DNA of 64,000 bases. Origin: Ardenticatenaceae bacterium (GTDB taxonomy: Bacteria; Chloroflexota; Anaerolineae; Promineifilales; Promineifilaceae). Position 1 is the first letter of the stretch; each line of letters begins with the position of its first letter. The notes under the pieces are model-generated. The model worked only from the letters and a program-made list of their open reading frames with translations. It searched no databases and was not told where the DNA came from. Position numbers and translations under genes: made by a program. The stretch lies in NCBI GenBank assembly GCA_020634215.1, contig JACKCD010000001.1, positions 62,001-126,000 on the forward strand. The letters are read 5' to 3'. Of the stretch, positions 49,606-60,307 are shown piece after piece.

Positions 49606-50079
49606 TCAAGAAATCGCTTTCAAATTTTCCGGTGTTGCCAAGACGGGTGCATCTTGCGCCATTTTATAGGTATGCAAGATAAACGAAGTTTGTGTGCGCT
49701 GTACGCCAGGAATTTGTAGCAAGGTGTCGCGAATAAAGGAGGCCAAATGGGCACGATCACGACAAAGTACCTCCACCAAGAGATCAAATTCACCTGAAAC
49801 CATGATCAAGTAGCTTACTTCAGGCAACTTTACAATTTGATCCGCAGCTTGCCCAAGCAGAGGAGGATGAATGGAGACCCCAATCATCGCGGGGGCTTCA
49901 TAACCTGCCTGGTGCGGGTTAACCAGCCCAATGATTTGGACTGCTTGCGTTTCTAAGAGCCGCGCCACCCGATTCCGCACAGTTCCCTCGGTAATGTTGA
50001 GGTCTTTGGCGATTTTGGTGAATGGTTTACGGCCGTCTTTTTGCAAATGAGCCAGAATTGCACGGTCAAGTTTGTCCAT
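49606..50079 (-). CDS. Lrp/AsnC-family transcriptional regulator
   Basis: 157 residues. The N-terminal HTH (LDRAILAHLQKDGRKPFTKIAKDLNITEGTVRNRVARL) is followed by the RAM/AsnC ligand domain (AMIGVSIHPP, VSYLIMVSGEFDLLVEVLCRD, QIPGVQRTQTSFILHTYK). Senses an amino acid or related small molecule. Its position before potA suggests control of polyamine uptake, but this is inference. Confidence 0.92.
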   Translation of the reverse strand: MDKLDRAILAHLQKDGRKPFTKIAKDLNITEGTVRNRVARLLETQAVQIIGLVNPHQAGYEAPAMIGVSIHPPLLGQAADQIVKLPEVSYLIMVSGEFDLLVEVLCRDRAHLASFIRDTLLQIPGVQRTQTSFILHTYKMAQDAPVLATPENLKAIS

Positions 50080-50204
50080 TAAACAGTGTTGCTATCTTCA
50101 ATTTGCTTGCCTAAGATTCCGATTATCGAAAATCTAGCCAATTTTATTACGAATATCGCAGCAGGGCAATTTATTAGCACTGGTACGGTGTGGGCTTATG
50201 GGAA

Positions 50205-50260
50205 TACGTGGTGCGTGATGCGCGGTACGTTTTTACGCACCACGCACCACGTTTTAGGAA
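50205..50260. repeat. Hairpin with 12-bp perfect arms between lrp and the reductase
   Basis: ACGTGGTGCGTG pairs exactly with CACGCACCACGT. The left arm also reads as degenerate heptamers CGTGGTG CGTGATG CGCGGTA. It may terminate or stabilise the reductase transcript. Confidence 0.75.
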
Positions 50261-51447
50261 CTGCTGTGTACCAAATCGGTGAGCAGAATTTGGGGTGTTT
50301 CACCGGGGATGTAGTTAGGGTCACGCCAGGCTGTGAATTTAACAACCCAGGGAGCGACGCGCCAACCAAGGCGGATAAGCCGGGGGTATTTGAGGAAATA
50401 GGCAAAGCGGGCGAGGCGGGTACGGATGCGAAGCTGGACGAAAAGGGGGTGCTTACGCACGATGTCGCGGTAGGTGGCAAAGCTGAAATCGTTGCGGGCA
50501 AAGGCATCGTTGATGGCTTGTTCGGCAACTTCGCCATAACCGAGAGCAAAGGAAATGCCTTCACCAAAAAGCGGGTCGGCGCCGGCCGCATCGCCAACCA
50601 AAATGACGCGAGGCAGGGAAAAACGGCCGTTTGACCCCCACCAGCGAATCGGATGTCCCTTGAGCTTGTAATCCGCTAAATCGCGCTCCCGTTCCGCCAT
50701 GGAGCCAGCCAGCGTTTTCTTGAGGTCGGCTTTTGGCCGTTCTGGCCGCGCCCGACTATCAAACACGCCTCGGTTCATAAATGGTTGGCCGTCTACAAAG
50801 CTGGGAAAGTCCCAATAGTACCCTTGCAGCCCTTCGCTGGTCATGGGGGTGAAATCGAATACGGCTACACCATCGCGGAATTCGGGCTGGGTACGGCCGT
50901 TTTCGGGGGTTAGCACTTCAATGAGGCGAGCAACGCGGGAATCATCATCCCATTTGAGCGTGCGGCGAACAAAGCTGCGCGAGCCGTCGGCACCGACGAG
51001 GACTTTGGCATGAAAGAGGGCATTTTCGGTTTCAACTTCAACAAAATCGGCCGTTGGCGTAATCCGCACCACGCCATCACCCTGGCGCACTTCTACACCC
51101 AATTTTTCGGCCGTTTTTACCAGCCAGTGGTCAAACTCATCGCGCCGAACAATGCGAAAGACGGGGTTGCCATAAAAAGAGTAGCTGTGGTTTTCGTAAA
51201 CGAGGCGGACTTCTTTGACTTCAAAATTGGGGGGATCAAACGGCAAACCCAGCTTGGCAAGAATGTTTTGCCCAATGTGGGTAACACCACCACCACACAG
51301 CTTTTCGCGGGGATGAACGGCCTTGTCCACCACCACAATACGCTTGGCCCATGCTGGGTTGCTTTTTACCAAGTGCAAAGCCGTCGAACTGCCCGACGGC
51401 CCAGAACCAACAATTAAAACATCAACCGGGATTGCCTCCGCTGCCAT
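50254..51447 (-). CDS. Geranylgeranyl-reductase-family FAD oxidoreductase
   Basis: 397 residues from the ATG at 51447 (GGAG in front). FAD Rossmann motif VDVLIVGSGPSGSSTALHL; the family PREKLCGGGV segment; VLVGADGSRSFVRR; and the second FAD motif RVILVGDAAGADPLFGEGISFALGYGEVAEQAI. Relatives reduce isoprenoid double bonds in chlorophyll, archaeal lipid or menaquinone side chains, or hydroxylate aromatic compounds. With no partners here, the substrate is open; menaquinone or carotenoid modification is a guess. Confidence 0.85.
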   Translation of the reverse strand: MAAEAIPVDVLIVGSGPSGSSTALHLVKSNPAWAKRIVVVDKAVHPREKLCGGGVTHIGQNILAKLGLPFDPPNFEVKEVRLVYENHSYSFYGNPVFRIVRRDEFDHWLVKTAEKLGVEVRQGDGVVRITPTADFVEVETENALFHAKVLVGADGSRSFVRRTLKWDDDSRVARLIEVLTPENGRTQPEFRDGVAVFDFTPMTSEGLQGYYWDFPSFVDGQPFMNRGVFDSRARPERPKADLKKTLAGSMAERERDLADYKLKGHPIRWWGSNGRFSLPRVILVGDAAGADPLFGEGISFALGYGEVAEQAINDAFARNDFSFATYRDIVRKHPLFVQLRIRTRLARFAYFLKYPRLIRLGWRVAPWVVKFTAWRDPNYIPGETPQILLTDLVHSSS

Positions 51448-51464
51448 TTCTCCATCCTCATACC

Positions 51465-51545
51465 AAATTGGGAATTGGGAATTAAGAATTGAGAATGGTG
51501 AACATGCATTCATCATTCTCAACTCCCAATTCTCAATTAACTATC
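51465..51545. repeat. Heptamer-repeat hairpin (ATTGGGA/ATTGAGA)
   Basis: Left: ATTGGGA ATTGGGA ATTAAGA ATTGAGA. Right: TCATTCT CAACTCC CAATTCT CAATTAA. It separates the amidase gene and the reductase gene. Confidence 0.9.
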
Positions 51546-53838
51546 TCATAATGACTGGCATCATTATAGCATGAGGCAGCGGTTTTGCCTGTAGGGTGTT
51601 GAAATCGGCCGCAGCGTGGGCGGTTTCGGCATTGCCCAAATGGTCAATGCCCTGGCTGCGAAATTCATAAACCAGCGCGGGGTTAGGCGGTGTGAAGGTG
51701 GCAGTAGTGGCGGCAGTGTTTGCCAACCAAGTTGTCCAATTGGCATCGCCGGCCGCTCGGTATTCGACTTTGTAGTTGGCAATGCCAGACAAATTGTCCT
51801 GACCGCTCCAAGCAACAACCTGCTGGCCGTTCCAACCGAGGATGTAGTAGCCATGAACGGCCGTTACTGGCCCCGTCGCATCAATGGCAAACTTAGACGG
51901 TGGGGCAACAATCTGCGTCGTCGCCGTCTTCACCACCACCCGCCAGTAAAGCTCGCCAAAATCTTGCGTAAAGGTTTGGGTATAGCTTTGCACCAAGCCA
52001 GCCCAATTCAAATCCAGCACCAGGTTGGTAAAACCGGGGTCGGTTGCCACCTGTAGCCAGGTACGCTCTACGCCGCCCCCATTCCCCACCAGCCAGTTAA
52101 AAGCCACCGTGCGATTGGTAAGCCAAAGATCGGCCGTTGGCTGCTGCGTCGTAATGGTCGGCGTTTGCGGCACGCTGCCGCCCACCAGCCGCAGCCGGAC
52201 AGCATCAAACCAGACCCCACGCCCTTCGTCGGTGCTGGTCAAGTCGGTTAACCGCAGTTTAGAAGAGCCATCTGCCCGCAGCGGGAACTCACCCAGCGAC
52301 ATCCACAGCCCCACCTTGTCATTGTGGCTGATGGTGACATTGCTGCTGCCGTTGGCGTGTGTCACCGTATACCGCGCTCCGTCGGTTTCGGAACGGCCGG
52401 TTGTGCAGTACGGTGCATACACTTCAATCTCGTACACCCCTTCCACCGGCACAGCCAGCGTCCATTCGCCCCAGTTGGTGCTGGCATTGGGGTCAGTCAC
52501 CGACCAGGTGTAGAAGGAGTGGCCGTTGTTACCACAACCAGCAGGCCCTTCATGCCAACTGTTGTTGCTGCGCTTGAAGTTGCTACTTGTTTCATCAATA
52601 TAGACATAAGGTGACTGATAACCAAGCCGCTGGGCAACGGCATCGCGCAGCCAAGGCAGCAGCCGGTATGCTTGCTCACCGGGGCATTCGGTGTTGGTGC
52701 CACCGTACACGTCACGGTGCCCCATAAGTTTTGGCAAACCCCAGGTCATGTTGGGGAGTCGGCCAGCATCGTAGACATTGATGCCCTTTTGGTCAGCTTT
52801 CCAGGCAAACAAATTGGCGGCTGCTTCCAGCATCGGCTGCGGCGGCTGAATGCCGGGCGGCGAATCATCGGGCAGGGTGAAGGTGCCAATGAGCGACAGT
52901 GCCATCGAGCCGCGATTAGCCGCTGAAGCGTGGGTGCCAATCACATCATCGCCGCCCAAATGCCCTTCGTAGATCACGCCGTTGCGGTCAGCTAGATAGT
53001 TGTAGCCGATGTCGCCCCAGCCGCGAGAGTAGGTGTGGAATTTCCAAATGGCGCGAACAACGGCAGGCCAATCGCTGCTGCTGTTGCTGCTAACAGTGTG
53101 GTGCAAAATCAGGTGGGTAACAGGTTCATATGCCAGCCCATCGCTGTAGTTGCAGTCAGGATCAGTACACCAAACCTGACGGCTAATAACGGCTGGTTTG
53201 GCAAACTTGTTAGGAGCAACGCCCTCAGCCGCAAAGGTTTGGGCTTGGCTGGCATCTAGCGCCTGCTGCTGAGCCACCATTTCTTCCATTGTGGGTCCAG
53301 CAGTGGAGTCAATAAAGGTAAAATGCAGCTCTTTGAGCAGCGGGGTGGCCTGACCATCATAACGGCTAAAACCGATAGAATACTGTAGGTAACGATGGGT
53401 AATATCTTCCGCCGAAACGGTAATCATCGTCCCCACCACATCAGGGTCTTCAGGGCGCGTCCAGTCGTGGTTTTCTTCAACCGGGTACCAGTCGCTCCAA
53501 CGGCCGTTTTCCGTACCTGTCCGCACGGCAATGCTCATCCCCGCCCCGGCTGGTACATCGGCAATCCACTGGGGAAACAACACGTTAAACGGAATCGGTG
53601 CTTCAATGACCAGCGATGTATACGTACTGGTCATAGATGGATCCTGCAATTGCAGCCCTTCCGCCTGCGCCATGACCCCCTGCGTCTCTGCCCCCTCAAA
53701 GTTCGGGCCAGCAAAGGTCAAATCTGCCACCTTGGTTTCCGGTTTTTGCAACAGATCAAAGCCCGCAACCGGGTAAGCAATGGCGAGCAGCGCAAACAGG
53801 AGTAAAATTGCATCAGACATGCGGGTTCTAAAGTTCAT
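51541..53838 (-). CDS. Secreted N-acetylmuramoyl-L-alanine amidase (PGRP/Amidase_2 type)
   Basis: 765 residues from the ATG at 53838 (GAAGAGG in front). Signal-like helix (about 8-26), a beta-sandwich N-domain (70-180), then the amidase domain (about 215-400) with zinc ligands His246 (LILHHT), His374 (GHRD) and Cys385 (TECPG). A golvesin-like domain follows (about 425-540, CTTGRSETDGARYTV and GRGVWFDAVRLRL), then one or two FN3-like domains. Cleaves the amide bond between MurNAc and the stem peptide. Size and accessory domains suggest a cell-surface or secreted lytic enzyme. It ends in the heptamer hairpin at 51465. Confidence 0.88.
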   Translation of the reverse strand: MNFRTRMSDAILLLFALLAIAYPVAGFDLLQKPETKVADLTFAGPNFEGAETQGVMAQAEGLQLQDPSMTSTYTSLVIEAPIPFNVLFPQWIADVPAGAGMSIAVRTGTENGRWSDWYPVEENHDWTRPEDPDVVGTMITVSAEDITHRYLQYSIGFSRYDGQATPLLKELHFTFIDSTAGPTMEEMVAQQQALDASQAQTFAAEGVAPNKFAKPAVISRQVWCTDPDCNYSDGLAYEPVTHLILHHTVSSNSSSDWPAVVRAIWKFHTYSRGWGDIGYNYLADRNGVIYEGHLGGDDVIGTHASAANRGSMALSLIGTFTLPDDSPPGIQPPQPMLEAAANLFAWKADQKGINVYDAGRLPNMTWGLPKLMGHRDVYGGTNTECPGEQAYRLLPWLRDAVAQRLGYQSPYVYIDETSSNFKRSNNSWHEGPAGCGNNGHSFYTWSVTDPNASTNWGEWTLAVPVEGVYEIEVYAPYCTTGRSETDGARYTVTHANGSSNVTISHNDKVGLWMSLGEFPLRADGSSKLRLTDLTSTDEGRGVWFDAVRLRLVGGSVPQTPTITTQQPTADLWLTNRTVAFNWLVGNGGGVERTWLQVATDPGFTNLVLDLNWAGLVQSYTQTFTQDFGELYWRVVVKTATTQIVAPPSKFAIDATGPVTAVHGYYILGWNGQQVVAWSGQDNLSGIANYKVEYRAAGDANWTTWLANTAATTATFTPPNPALVYEFRSQGIDHLGNAETAHAAADFNTLQAKPLPHAIMMPVIMR

Positions 53839-53992
53839 ACAAACCTCTTCGGATTCAGTCAGCGAGGTAGGCACTGGGTTGCCCCAGTGCCCTGTGCGTG
53901 ATCCCTCGCCAAAAATGGGCTCATTTTTGGCCAAAGTGAAAGTATCATAGCAAAGTGGGAGAACAGGAGGGGTATAAAAGAGGTGAATTTTA

Positions 53993-56005
53993 ATGTATAA
54001 AAAGGGTGAATGGGGGTGGGGATTAACGGCCGTTTCTACCATTCTCTGGCTGTTTTTCCTCATTGCCGCCTACTTTTGGGCACACAAACCATTTGATTTA
54101 CCCTTGTTGGTCGGGCTGGGGCACACGTTAGGCAGCATGATGGTGTGGTTGGGGCTGCTGTGGCTGGCAACCGCGCTAGGGAAAAAGATCGTAGGTAAGG
54201 CCTCCGAGTTTTTTGAAACCTCGGAAGTCTGGGGGCAATTTGCGCTTTACAGTGGACTGGGGCTAGGCGTTTTGTCGTTGCTGACACTGGCTATTGGGTT
54301 AGCAGGGCTGCTGCAACCGCTGGTGGCGTGGGGGATGCTGCTGCTGCTGGCGGTTGGGGTGCGTAGGGAATTAACGGCCGTTTTCCACACCCTCCCCAGC
54401 TCCCCCTAGGCAACCACCCGCTGAACGCTGGCTCGCCCTTTACCATTGCCAGCCTGCTCATCGCCTTTCTGCTGGCACTCACCCCAGAAACCGCCTGGGA
54501 TGCCCCTCACCCTATCACCTCGTCGGCACAGCTTTTTTGCCGATGCTGGCCACATCGCCCACCTGCGCGTTTTATAGCCTTTCTCGGCTTTCCCCAGCTT
54601 GGTGAAATGCGGTTTTGCTGGGATGTTGCTGTGGGGCAATGGCGTCCGCTTTCCCGCTGCTCCATTTTAGCTATGGGGTGCTGGGGCTGGTCATGGCGGC
54701 ACTGGCGCGGCAGTTATTTGGGCAGGAGGCGGCATAGTTAACAGCCAGATTATCCTCCTCCCTGCATCCCCCTTTTCCTTGAAGAATTGGGTGATGCCTA
54801 CGTGGAATTGACGCTACTGTTTTACGCTACATTTTTTTTACCTCTTTTTATCAATGGCAAAGCGCCCCCGACAACCGCACGCTGGGACTGCTTGGCCTCT
54901 TTTGTGGCTTTGCCGCTGGGGTCAAATACACCGCCATCATCATCCCCATCGCCATTGGGTTGGTGCTGCTGTGGCAGCTACGCCGCGAACCGTGGGGACA
55001 GATGGCACGGCAGTTAGGGATATTAACGGCCGTTACCACCCTCATCACCCTCCCCTGGCTGCTCAAAAACTGGCTCACCACCGGCAACCCCGTCTATCCC
55101 TTTTTCTTCAACAGCGGTCTCCATTGGGACGTTTGGCGCAGTTGGTCTTACGCCGCCGGCACGAAACGCTCCCTGGCGGCTGCTAGCCGCGCCCCATTCG
55201 AGGCCACGATTTTGGGCAGCAGCGGCAGCCAATATTTTGACGCTACCATCGGCCCCTTTGTGCTGGGCGGGCTAATGCTGCTGCCGTTTGTGTGGCGCAA
55301 GTTGCAGCCGCGTGAAAAAACAGCCGGTATCCCTCTTCTTTGGCATCAATTACCTCTTTTTTGGCTGTGGGGCATGGCGCAGGTCAGCACCGGTTGGCAC
55401 AATCGCGGCTGCTGCTGCCCATGTTTAACGCCAACGGTAAATTTTGTCCGCCCTTGCCTTCACCCGCCTTCTTTTACCCTCACCACGCCCCCCAACTTGA
55501 TGTCAACTGGCTGGTGCAGGTCGCCCTAAACCTCACCCACCGGCGCTGCTGCGCCACCCAGCTTACCCAATTTGGCCAAATTAACCCGCTGGCAAATTGC
55601 TGCTGGGGCAAGAAACAGCCAGCCAATTTCGCCAGCGGCAGCTGGGTGTCTATCAACAGGTGCTGGAACGCACATCAACCAACTGCCGCCGCATCTGAAG
55701 TGCTGTTTTGTATGGGAGCCGCGCAGCCAGCGGCTGCCGCGTCATCTGCCACCCGACATTATGCTGGACTTTCGCTCTGCACCACCGTACCAAAGGCGAA
55801 TGCCGCCGCCATCGCCGCCGCGTGGCGCGCCGCCGTGGAAGCGACCCACGTCCTCATCAACCATGCCGGGCTGGTCTTTTTTATGAGCAGGGGTTTGAAC
55901 CGATTACCGACCGCGATTTGGCAATTTTACGCTTGGCTCATTGACACCGCGCTCGACCCGTACAGCCGTTGGGAGGGCAGCTACACGCTGTATACCTTGC
56001 GATGA
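53993..56005 (+). pseudogene. Frame-broken membrane glycosyltransferase A (GT39/ArnT-like)
   Basis: Pieces of one ~670-residue polytopic protein appear in order but in changing frames. Open: MYKKGEWGW... to about 54409; then WDAPHP, LGFPQLGEM, FGQEAA, GDAYVELTLLFYATFFL (54787); WQLRREPWGQMARQLG... to about 55320 (54960 frame); and a C-terminal segment ending EGSYTLYTLR. At least six frame changes are needed. LGFPQLGEM and NWLTTGNPVYPFFF are typical of lipid-linked sugar transferases. Stop and start of the next gene overlap (ATGA, 56002), so it was an operon. Confidence 0.7.
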
Positions 56006-57560
56006 GTCAACGCCGTTTTGTTTTGCCATTCTGGGTGGTGCTAGCACTGTTGCTGGCCTGGTTGCCCAACGCCGCTGCGCCCGCTGCTGGCGGTAAATCA
56101 ACGGTTGCCGACAGCCTCATCAGCCGATGACCATAGCGTCTATCTGGCCGCCATTCGTCAGGGGGGCGGAGGGTAACTGGCTGTTCCATTTTAATTTCTC
56201 GCCCGAACCCCATCCCCGGCTCATATCTGTTCTATTTGCTGCTGGGGGAGGCTGTTAACGACAATTTCTCCCCACCTCTCTACCACTTCACTCCAACACC
56301 CTTTCCACGTCGCCCGCCTGCTGGCTGGGCTGCTGCTATTGTGGGTGCTTTGGGTTTGGGCAGGCATTATCCTGCCGCGCTGGCAGCAAACGGCATGGCT
56401 GCTGGCCGTCTTTGGCGGTGGACTCGGCTGGCTGCTGGCTCCGCTGCTGCAAACCAATCTGCAAACCCTGCCGGATCTCGGCCAAAGCGAATGGGGCGTT
56501 TTTGCTGCTATGCTCGGCACGCCCCATTTTGCTTCCTGGGGCTGGCGGCGGAAACGCTGCTCTTTGCCAGCCTGCGCAATTACAACAAACCAGAGCAGCA
56601 ACGCTGGGGAGGCTTGCTGGGGGGCTGCAGCACGCTGCTGGGGTTACTTTATCCTACAACATTTCCGTGGCCGGACTTGTCGCAGCACTTTATCTGCTGG
56701 CTGTGGCCGTGCAAGAACGCCGCCTGCCGCGCTGGCTGTGGGGCTGGGGCAGCATGGCACTGCTGCCGCTGCTGCCGCTGTTTGCCTATTATGCCATCTG
56801 GGCGCGGCAAGACCCCAACTGGGAGCAAACCCATGTGTTAAGCAATGTGATTACATCCCCCACGCCGCCGCAACTAATGGCTGGGTTGGGATTGATTGGG
56901 CTGCTAGGGCTAGTGGGGCTGTGGCACTGGCTGGCTGCGCGGCGCATTTGCTGCCATTTGGGCTATGCCAATGTGCTGGTGCTGTATCTGCCGCTGCCGT
57001 TTGCCGGGCGCTTTTTGCTGGGGCTGACCATCCCCTGGGTCACGCTGGCAGCGTTTGGGCTGGAAACGGCCGTTTTGCCCCGCCTCCCGCACCCCCCCGC
57101 AGCCGTCGCCACCCTCCGCCGCGTCCTGCTCATCCTCCACCACCCCCCCTCCACAATGGCACTGCTGGCACTGCTGCTTTATGCGCCGCTGGTACGCCCC
57201 TTCCCTTTTTTTGCCCAAAGCCCCGGTTAACAGCCATTGCCTGGCGCTGCTAACTCAACGAAACCGATCTGGTGCTGTCCCACTACGGTGGCAACACGCT
57301 GCCGCGCGCTACACAAACAGCCGTGTTTTTATTGGCCAGCCCGCCCTCACCCTGCATTTGGTCGACAAAGCTGGACGAATTAACCACTTTTGGGCGGCCT
57401 CCTGCTGCCCGCCAGACTACCATTGCACGTTGGGGTATCACCTATATTTATATCGGCACTATTGAAAAAAGCGAGGTTTGACACCACCATCCCGCCGCTG
57501 GCGAACGGTTTATGACCGCGATGGGGTGGAGATTTACCGCTTCTGGGAGGGGCACCATGA
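56002..57560 (+). pseudogene. Frame-broken membrane protein B (glycosyltransferase-like)
   Basis: Opens with MSQRRFVLPFWVVLALLLAW. The frame breaks soon after; readable parts are AIRQGGGGNWLFHFNFSPEPHPRLIS, then the long hydrophobic frame 56412-57230 (PRWQ..., NISVAGLVAALYLL, FAYYAIWARQDPNWEQTHVLSN). It ends near DRDGVEIYRFW. Several single-base frame changes separate the parts. NWLFHFNFSPEPHPRLISYLFYLLLG-type sequence is common in a family of uncharacterised exported glycan-related membrane proteins. The ATG of gene C overlaps its predicted stop (57557-57560). Confidence 0.65.
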
Positions 57561-59141
57561 ACTTTCAACTGCGCCAATACCGCTGGCTGTTGTTAATTTT
57601 GCTCCCCGCCTGGCTTTTGGGCTGCGGCTGGGTGAACAAAGCAGCCGTTCCCTCTGGTACGACAGAGCCCTTGCCATCCTCTTTGCCGAAAAATCGCTGA
57701 CCGCCATGCTTCGCGGCACCATCACCCTCACCAACGGCGTTGGCGGCGTGCCGTTGCCGCCAACGTCCACCTGCTCTACTTCTGGCTCCTCCGGCTGGAT
57801 GCAATCGTCAGCCAGGCTCCGACCGCCGTGCGTGGCTGCTGTGTCAGTGCTGTTTGGCAACAACCGTGTTTGTAGGCTATCTTTTGGCAGAGGAGATTAG
57901 AGATTGAGGATTAAGTTGGGCGGAATCTCCAATCTCCAATCTCAATCCCCAATCCCCTCCCCTCTTCCACCGCCCTGCTCATCGCCCTTTCTCCTTCCGC
58001 ATCTACTACTCCCAAGCCCGTATGTATGGGCTGCTGGGGCTTATTATGCTGACAACCCTCTTTTGGCTGCGCGCGGCTGGCGTACCAACCAGCAGCGCGA
58101 CTTTGGGTGCTGGTTGGTGTTTGCGGGCACTGGTGCTGTATACCCACACGCTGGGAGCACACTTTATCTGGCAGGCCTGGGAATGCTGGGCGGCATAGCG
58201 ATGGGTTCGCCAAAATTGGCAGCGGTGGCGGGGGGTGGTTGGCGGCCCATGCCCTCATGCTACTGCTTTATGCACCATGGCTGACCATTTTGCCCAGCCA
58301 GCTTGGGCGCGTGCAGCAAAGCTATTGGGTGGTACGCCCCGGTCTCACCGAACTGCTGCAAACGCTGCTGGCTTTTCACGTTGCCTATGACAACGAGGCA
58401 CTTCCAGGCTGGCTGCTCCCGCTGGCGCTTTTTCTCAGCCTCCTTGTCCCTATTTTCTTGCTAATGGCACTCCGCACATTGGCTGCGCTGCGCTCTCCAG
58501 CCCTACAGCTTCTTGGTTTCACCACCCTGCTCCCCCCTACCCTGGGCTTTCTCGTCTCTCAATTCCAACCGATTTATACGCTGCGGGCGTTTTTACCATC
58601 GGCACTTACCTATTGGGTGCTGCTGGGGCTTGTGTTTGGCGCAAGTAAGATGCCAAAGGGAATGAAGTGGGGATTGGGGGGATTAACGGCCGTTATTCTC
58701 ACCGCCTCCCTTCTCAATCATTACGCCTACGCCAGCTTTCCCCGCCCCCCCTTTGCCGCTGCCGCCAACTGGCTGGCCGACCATGCCGAACCTGATGCCA
58801 TCATCATCCACAGCAACAAGCTGACGTTCTTCCCAACTTATCTCTACAACCGCACCATTCCACAGCAGTTTATTGCCGATGAGCCAGGCAGCCCCAGCGA
58901 CACGCTGGCGTATGCCACGCAAGCGGCGATGGGACTGTTCGCAACGGTGGATTTGGAAACGGCCGTTTCCAACCACCCCCGCGTTTACCTCATCCTGCTC
59001 GACCGCGCCCAGACCGAAGCCGTAGCCGCTGGTCATCCCACCCATCCCCACCTCGCCTGGCTCGCAGCCCGTTACCAGCTACAGGATACGATTCACTTTA
59101 ACGATCTGGCTGTTTATGAGTTCAGGCAGTCGGCCGATTAG
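57557..59141 (+). pseudogene. Frame-broken membrane glycosyltransferase C (GT39-like)
   Basis: The N-terminal frame MNFQLRQYRWLLLILLPAWLLG ends at a stop. SLWYDRALAILFAEKSLTAML (another frame) matches the GT39 first-loop motif (normally W.DE), and YYSQARMYGLLGLIMLT (again another frame) the next. From about 58200 one frame is open to the end: ALMLLLYAPWLTILPSQLG, NWLADHAEPDAIIIHSNK, LAVYEFRQSAD. A heptamer hairpin (57895-57958) sits inside the coding region. Lipid-linked mannosyl-type transferase by family; not functional as read. Confidence 0.7.
57895..57958. repeat. Heptamer-repeat hairpin inside glycosyltransferase C
   Basis: GAGATTAGAGATTGAGGATT on the left; AATCTCC AATCTCC AATCTC AATCCCC AATCCCC on the right. 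This is the only copy that interrupts a (former) coding region. Confidence 0.9.
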
Positions 59142-60160
59142 GCAAACAACCCCTTGTTCGCTGCCACCCACCGGTACAAATCCAAAATCCCGTCGGCCGG
59201 CGACACTTTGGGTGCCCAGCCCAGCCGCGCCTGCGCCTTGCGAATGTCGGCCACAAACACACGCTGGTCGCCCGGCCGCCAGGAGCCGCGCTGAACGGGT
59301 GGCAAATGCCCGGCCAACTCTTCCAGCAGCGGGCCAAACTCCGTCCAAATTGAAAGTGTGTTGTTAGGGCCGCCCCCTACGTTAAACGCCTCGCCGCGCA
59401 CGGCATCAATATTGCAAATGGCGAGATCGTAGGCAGCAACCAGATCGGTGATGTTGAGCACATCCCGCACCTGCCGGCCGTCGCCAAAAATGCTGATGGG
59501 GCGGTTTAGCACGGTGGCTATGACAAAGTGGGCTACCCAGCCCTGGTCTTCAATGCCAAACTGCCGCCGCCCGTAAATGCACGACTGGCGAAAGACAACG
59601 GTGCGCAGCCCGTAAATGCGGGCATAATCGAGGGTATACTGGTCGCCTGTGCCTTTGGAACAGCCGTAGGGGGAGTGAAAATCAAGCGGGTAGCTTTCGG
59701 GGATACCGTGGGGGTAGTCGGCGTAGGCGTATCGTTCCCCGTGCGGCACAATGCCCACCTCTTCCATGCCACCGTAGACTTTGTTGGTGGAAGCGTAGAG
59801 AACGGCCGTTTCTGGGCACACATTCCTTACCCCTTCCAGCACATTAAACGTCCCCAGCGCATTGCTCATAAAATCGGCACGTGGATCCAGCACCGAACTT
59901 GTCACCGCCACCTGCCCCGCCAAATGCAGCACCACCTCGCTCCCCGGCAGTGCCGCGCACAGCCCCTCATAATCCTCAAGTGCCCCCCGCACACAGGTCA
60001 GCCGCTCGCCGCCGTGCCGTTCATACAGCCAGTCCACATTGGCCTGCCCCCCCACGCGGGAAAAGTTGTCATAAATAACAACCTTATGACCCTGCTGCAA
60101 AAAAAAGTCGGCACTGTTGCAGCCAATAAACCCAGCACCGCCTGTAATAAAAACTTTCAT
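59138..60160 (-). CDS. NAD-dependent sugar-nucleotide epimerase (CDP-paratose 2-epimerase-like)
   Basis: 340 residues. Extended SDR: NAD motif GGAGFIG (7-13), Asp in IYDNFSRVGGQANVDWL (the NFSR..G..N segment is typical of CDP-paratose/CDP-tyvelose epimerases), catalytic YGCSKG (Tyr-xxx-Lys, about 171) and SIFGDGRQVRDVLNITDLV. Interconverts an NDP-sugar for surface glycans; the exact substrate is uncertain. It faces the glycosyltransferase pseudogenes and its stop overlaps the end of gene C. The start ATG follows a REP element. Confidence 0.9.
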   Translation of the reverse strand: MKVFITGGAGFIGCNSADFFLQQGHKVVIYDNFSRVGGQANVDWLYERHGGERLTCVRGALEDYEGLCAALPGSEVVLHLAGQVAVTSSVLDPRADFMSNALGTFNVLEGVRNVCPETAVLYASTNKVYGGMEEVGIVPHGERYAYADYPHGIPESYPLDFHSPYGCSKGTGDQYTLDYARIYGLRTVVFRQSCIYGRRQFGIEDQGWVAHFVIATVLNRPISIFGDGRQVRDVLNITDLVAAYDLAICNIDAVRGEAFNVGGGPNNTLSIWTEFGPLLEELAGHLPPVQRGSWRPGDQRVFVADIRKAQARLGWAPKVSPADGILDLYRWVAANKGLFA

Positions 60161-60187
60161 AATCAGATTGCGTGTTGCGCCAAAAGC

Positions 60188-60257
60188 GTGTCATTCCCGC
60201 GCAAGCGGGAATCCAGGCTCATGCTTAAGATGGATACCCGCCTACGCGGGTATGACA
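60188..60257. repeat. REP-like palindrome (GTGTCATTCCCGCG...)
   Basis: GTGTCATTCCCGCGCAAGCGGGAATCC is followed by GGATACCCGCCTACGCGGGTATGACAC. Two small hairpins lie within a larger inverted repeat. Similar strings are widespread in unrelated bacteria. Confidence 0.8.
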
Positions 60258-60307
60258 CCCATGGATATTGAAAAAATCTGTTTACTTGTTATACAACATT
60301 CTGAGGA

